A DNA stretch of 64,000 nucleotides from Jackrogersella multiformis (taxonomy: Eukaryota; Ascomycota; Sordariomycetes; Xylariales; Hypoxylaceae), in contig CADCXD010000002.1 in NCBI GenBank assembly GCA_902806575.1, positions 1,178,001 to 1,242,000 on the forward strand, in the 5' to 3' direction. A program made the position numbers and the translations under genes. The notes under the pieces were generated by a model. It made no database searches. It worked only from the letters and a program-made list of their open reading frames with translations, and had not been told where the DNA came from. Position 1 is the stretch's first letter; each line of letters begins with the position of its first letter. Positions 60,001 to 64,000 of the stretch are shown one piece after another.

Positions 60001-62434
60001 CCTTGCCTAACCTCTTAAACAAAAATAAAAATAAATCAGCACGGCCTAACTGAATACGGTACCTACCTATTCCGTACGTGACGATGATGGCGGGATCTGC
60101 GCCGCCTCGGGCCCGCGGCAGACGGATTTACCTACCTAGGTATACATACGCAGCATGGTTCCCTAGTAGTAATCACATTCATACCCAATGCTAAGTATTT
60201 TGGTGAATGAAGTAGGACTTGGATGGGTTGCTTGGTAATTAGTATTCTGTAGCAGGCCACAAGATGCGCTGACCGAGGTGTGGATTCGAATGTGTTTCCG
60301 TACGTCGTAACCAGCAGTAAAACCAACCGACGCTTCCGATATTCATTGATGAATTGATCTGCCGTTACAGCGTAACCTGTATATCGGCCCTGTCCTCTAC
60401 CAGGCACCCAAGCCGTTCCGGGAACACTCAAACTACCTAATGGAATCACAGCTCCGACTCCGAGTAAGACCACACTCACTAGTACTAGACGATGCTGTGC
60501 GCCGTAGCAGAAAAGAACTCAATCTCGTCTCGTTTTGCGCCTTGCTGTTACTGCTGCTGTTACTGCTGACACGCATGCTGCAGATTATAAAGAGCTTACT
60601 ACTTGGCCCCGTGCTACAGAACGGGGAATGATGACCGGAAAGGAAAGTCCCAAGTCAACCTCCTCCCCAACGGCCGAGTCCAGAGCGGCACGACGCATGT
60701 AACGAGGTGTTACGTTTCCTCCCTTTCTTACTCACCTCATGCAAGCCCCACGCGTTGGAACCCAACCGCAGGAAAGTAAAAAAAAATAAGAAAAGGTAAG
60801 AAAATAAAAAACCACATTCGGGGACATGTCGCACACGCTGTTATGAACTTTTTAATGTTCAATTACCTAGGTACTATGAGTAACTATCAAACTAAACAAT
60901 GCAGTGGGGAAGCTTTTTTTCCACGACGGTCGGCGGCGTTTGAAAATTGCCTCCAGGGCAACCCGCCGACATTACACCATAATCCAGCATCTCATGCCAC
61001 CAGGTTGATACATGCGCAGCAATGCATCCCTGTGTGGCTCACCTTCACTCTGCCCGCGGGGGAACCTTTTGTTCGCGCCGGGAGGATCCGGAAGTAGTGA
61101 GACGGTGCTACATTTGCCACACATCATTCCTAGCCCTCTACCCCATGAGAGAACATCCCAACTCCCTTCATCGGCTACTGCGGCTGCCTGCATATCAAGC
61201 ACTCCGCACCAAGTATGCCTACCCTGAGTTGGCAGGGCGGCCACGTCTTGCATCCAGCTCGACGCGGCGCTTAGTTAAGCCTCCGAGAGAGGTCTTGTTC
61301 CGAGGGATGCGTCGATGGGTCCAGGAATGACGTGGGCAAGACGGCGAGTAAAGGGCTCCGCATCTCCCTGCTCAGCAGGGGTTTCCAAATTATGCCCAGC
61401 TTCTTTTATGTGATCGCGAGATCTTTCCCCTCTCGCTTCCAAGTCCCAGCTATTGCGCTTCCGGATTGTCGTCGATCTTACCACGGCTCGAATCGCGGAA
61501 TGCGCAAAAATGCCTTGGCATTTTTGACAACCAGTGTCTGCCTCTGACAGCAGTATCTCAGATAGCCTGCTTTCATGTCGGGTTCGATGCGAAGCGTGTA
61601 GAATCGACCGCGTAAGAAATGCAAATATGGGACCCGGTCCCTTGCACTCTTCCTTTCGAATAGCCTGTTGCTGCATGATCGGATTTCCTCTGTCGAAGAG
61701 AAGGTTCAACGTCAAGTTGAATGTGGTCCTTTCGTCGCGTGAAGTCGTCATTAAGCTCGTGGGGGTATTCGATATTAGGTCGTTCGTACAATCGTTACTC
61801 ATGAGCCCGAGGCCTGGGAAGAGAATTGAAAAATTCCTTGGAGCGAGCGTCCGCGGACTGAAGGATCGAATTTCATCGTCCATGATGTCGCGCTTGGTTG
61901 GTCGGGGTATCTTTTCTAAGAAAGCCGCTTTATGCCGTATAACGAGAGGAAAAGAAAAACGTGGTAATCCAAAATCCACTTGTCCTGGTCTTTGCCGGGC
62001 GATGATCGGTTGCATTGCTGCGTATACCTCTTATTTTAACGTATAAAGGAAAATCCAACCTCAGATATCTCGAGGCACTGCCCTACTTGTAAATGCAATC
62101 AGACAACCCACCCAGTCCCTGCCATGATGAGTGGAAAGAAATATAGCCTATGACCGAGCTAGCGATTGTTATGATGGGATGTATTTCCCGGAAAATATCA
62201 GACGCTCGCTTGCTAAACATAGACAAATAAGAAAAAAGAAAACACCGAGATTATTATATATGCCAAACAGTCGAGAGTTCGCTCCTAGTTGATGCAAAAC
62301 GCCGGTATGCCTTGGTGGTGCGATGTGATCTATGCCGCAGGTCCCTTATTCGAGTTGAGAGTAACCAATAACCGAAATTGTTGCTACGAGGTCGTTACCA
62401 CCGGGTGGTGCTCCCCCGTGGTAGACGGTGGTTG
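57090..62434. other. Intergenic, 5.3 kb
   Basis: No well-supported gene. Open frames at 57806-58138 (+), 58655-59107 (-) and 61022-61330 (+) have no recognisable product. The strongest candidate is the 246-codon minus frame at 61275-62015, listed separately. TACCTAGGTA copies lie near 57203-57213, 59660-59670, 59934-59955, 60059-60068, 60131-60142 and 60865-60874. Confidence 0.4.
61275..62015 (-). CDS. Uncertain open reading frame, 246 codons
   Basis: A continuous frame from ATG at 62013-62015 with no recognised domain. Its length is unusual for chance in this window, but a 170-codon frame on the other strand (61534-62046) covers much of the same DNA, and I see no splice-supported extension. 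It may be a young or fast-evolving gene, part of a longer gene, or noise. Confidence 0.2.
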   Translation of the reverse strand: MQPIIARQRPGQVDFGLPRFSFPLVIRHKAAFLEKIPRPTKRDIMDDEIRSFSPRTLAPRNFSILFPGLGLMSNDCTNDLISNTPTSLMTTSRDERTTFNLTLNLLFDRGNPIMQQQAIRKEECKGPGPIFAFLTRSILHASHRTRHESRLSEILLSEADTGCQKCQGIFAHSAIRAVVRSTTIRKRNSWDLEARGERSRDHIKEAGHNLETPAEQGDAEPFTRRLAHVIPGPIDASLGTRPLSEA

Positions 62435-63469
62435 TCATATGGTCGTCGCATACTCTTGATATCGATCCCAGCCAAAACCACCGTATCCAACACCCATACC
62501 TACACCACACTGCGCTGCTAACATGCTGGGAAGCGGCAACGCCGGAATCGGGGACGTTACCATCGGCGAGCTGTAGAACATCCCAGCTGAGGAGTACGGT
62601 TGGCTGTACTGCATGGTCGGCGAAGGTACTTGGATTTCGTGCAGCGACATGTTAGCCCATATCGGCGAAGTCGACTCCACAGAGGACGTGACACTAGGGC
62701 TAGATGGCAGCACGCGCCACGGCTCAACCGGCGCGGGCATGGCTGGTGAGGGGGTAGACTGAGACCAAATGTTCGCGCCCACTGGCGAACTAGGCAATAA
62801 CGGCGGTTGGCGGACGACATCAACGATCTTCGGCGGCGGCGGTAGCAGGGGCTTATTCAGCAATCCCACAATACTGTTCTTGACCTCCTCGCTCTTCCCA
62901 CAAAGTAACTCTCCAGCTCCCTCCTCTTCCAATCCCTCCAGAGCAGAAACGTGAGTCCTGAAGACGAACTTATTGATGGCCTGGAGGAAGTTCTCGTGCA
63001 ATTTCTTGGCGTGCTGCTCCTTCTCGGGCCAGTCGTAAGTATCAGCCTTAGCATTAACACAATATATTTCCTTGTGATACTCGATGAGCGATTCTATCGA
63101 GCCGGGTGTCAGCTTGTAGGCGACTTCATTCCGCAGCACCATATCGACGTGAACGATATATGCTTCGACATGTATGATCTGGTAGTTGAAGATGGCCTCT
63201 ATTAGCGGGTTAGAATCCCTGCGCAACTCAGACTCGGGCGCCTTAGGTAACATCAACGAAGTCAGCGTCCAGATAGCGTTCGACGACGATAGCGTCTCGG
63301 TCAGACATCTTTGGTGTTGCGGTATGCTGTTGAGCGGCCTCTTGACTCTGTTGATGCGCTTAAGAGTTTGTGTCAACCACGGTTCGACCTTTGAGCCCAA
63401 GACGACGTTGACGGATGATGCTCGGGGCGCAAAAGCGGCGGCCGAGGCCGGTAATAGCTGCGGGGGCAT
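62435..63469 (-). CDS. Hypothetical protein, 344 aa, helical N-terminal domain and Pro/Ser-rich tail
   Basis: I do not recognise the family. One uninterrupted frame starts at ATG 63469. After an Ala/Pro-rich start, residues about 40-190 look like a folded, mostly helical domain (SNAIWTLTSLML, NPLIEAIFNYQIIHVEAYIVHVDMVL, YHKEIYCVNAKADTYDWPEKEQHAKKLHE). From about 210 to 330 it is Pro/Ser-rich and probably disordered (SSPVGANIWSQSTPSPAMP), ending in a Gly/Tyr-rich stretch (GVGMGVGYGGFGWD). The composition suggests a nuclear or cytosolic adaptor rather than an enzyme, but this is only an impression. The clear change from folded to disordered sequence and the length support a real gene. Confidence 0.65.
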   Translation of the reverse strand: MPPQLLPASAAAFAPRASSVNVVLGSKVEPWLTQTLKRINRVKRPLNSIPQHQRCLTETLSSSNAIWTLTSLMLPKAPESELRRDSNPLIEAIFNYQIIHVEAYIVHVDMVLRNEVAYKLTPGSIESLIEYHKEIYCVNAKADTYDWPEKEQHAKKLHENFLQAINKFVFRTHVSALEGLEEEGAGELLCGKSEEVKNSIVGLLNKPLLPPPPKIVDVVRQPPLLPSSPVGANIWSQSTPSPAMPAPVEPWRVLPSSPSVTSSVESTSPIWANMSLHEIQVPSPTMQYSQPYSSAGMFYSSPMVTSPIPALPLPSMLAAQCGVGMGVGYGGFGWDRYQEYATTI

Positions 63470-64000
63470 TGTATATGTTCGGGGCTCTCTCGAGGAGGAG
63501 GACAGGCGAAGAAGAAGAAAAAAGTGACAAGGAATATTCCTGAAGGTGGTGGAGATGGCTTTGCGAAAGAGGTTCGGTCAGATGACGGGAAAGACGAATA
63601 CACTAGTAATAAAAATACGGCACCGGAACGAGACGAGGCGTACCCAAGACAAGACTTAGGAATTTAGCGTAGACGCCTATGACCGCAAATAGAAAGAAGA
63701 GAACGGTGGACGGTGGACGAGTATCTCGTGAAGAAGAAAGAAGGAGTGTAAGAAAACTCGTGTTGCCGGGTGGTGGGGGTGTGTTATAGCAATCCGTCTC
63801 CGTCGGTGCCCTCTCCCCCCCCTTGTATGCGCTTGTATGCTTGTAGTGTATGTTGTGTACGATGATGTTCTCCAACCGTTAGAAGCCATTCTAATCCCTC
63901 GGAGCATGCCTAGCTGCATTTCGATCAGGTCTGGTCTGGTTTTCCCATGGACGGCCCACCGTCTTGCATTAGGAACACCACCATTACCACCGTTACCACC
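63470..64000. other. Upstream region of the hypothetical gene
   Basis: Read on the minus strand, this is pyrimidine-rich (CTTCTT and CCCCCC runs near 63500-63530 and 63815-63825), typical of a fungal promoter and leader. No gene is seen before the window ends. Confidence 0.4.

Overview
The window is nuclear DNA of a filamentous ascomycete (Pezizomycotina, most likely Sordariomycetes). The evidence is short (about 50-195 bp) GT-AG introns with CTRAY-type branch points, fungal protein families in every recognisable gene, a transposon relic whose stop codons look like repeat-induced point mutation (RIP), and many intergenic copies of the palindrome TACCTAGGTA. No species can be named from sequence alone. 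Exon models were built by eye from splice signals; every multi-exon model given here keeps an open frame and sums to a whole number of codons.

Layout, left to right. 535-5936 (-) is a large UBP12/USP15-like deubiquitinase. 7461-10702 (-) is an insulysin (M16 metallopeptidase) ending in the peroxisomal signal SKL. 10703-16419 is a long gene-poor, repeat-rich stretch. 16420-17379 (-) is an Mpp6-like exosome cofactor with a zinc knuckle. It is divergent from the complex I subunit NDUFS6 at 21141-21824 (+), and a decayed 3.2 kb Mutator-like element (17808-20963) sits in the space between the two. Next come a UPF0047/YjbQ protein (22270-23036, +), CFIm25 (23404-24239, -), a decayed surface-protein gene (25276-26034) and a cysteine-containing secreted protein (27097-27977, -).

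The second half holds a two-RRM protein (31306-32774, -), a WRAP73/Wdr8 WD-repeat protein (34511-36286, -) divergent from cnxABC (37130-39276, +, first step of molybdenum cofactor synthesis), a FYVE-finger protein (42833-43796, +), an unrecognised small protein (48401-48946, +), an ELO-type fatty acid elongase (49690-51110, -), a long-chain fatty alcohol oxidase (54253-57089, +) and an unrecognised protein (62435-63469, -). Roughly half of the window is non-coding.

Most genes are single housekeeping genes rather than an operon-like cluster: protein turnover (deubiquitinase, insulysin), RNA handling (Mpp6, CFIm25, RRM protein), respiration, microtubule or spindle-pole function, endosomal trafficking, cofactor synthesis and lipid metabolism. 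I see no secondary-metabolite cluster, CRISPR array, rRNA or convincing tRNA. The most notable points are the decayed transposon inside a shared promoter, the TACCTAGGTA repeats, a splice site in cnxABC that would let intron retention yield a MoaA protein ending in Gly-Gly, a GC-AG intron in the alcohol oxidase, and the altered histidine box of the elongase.
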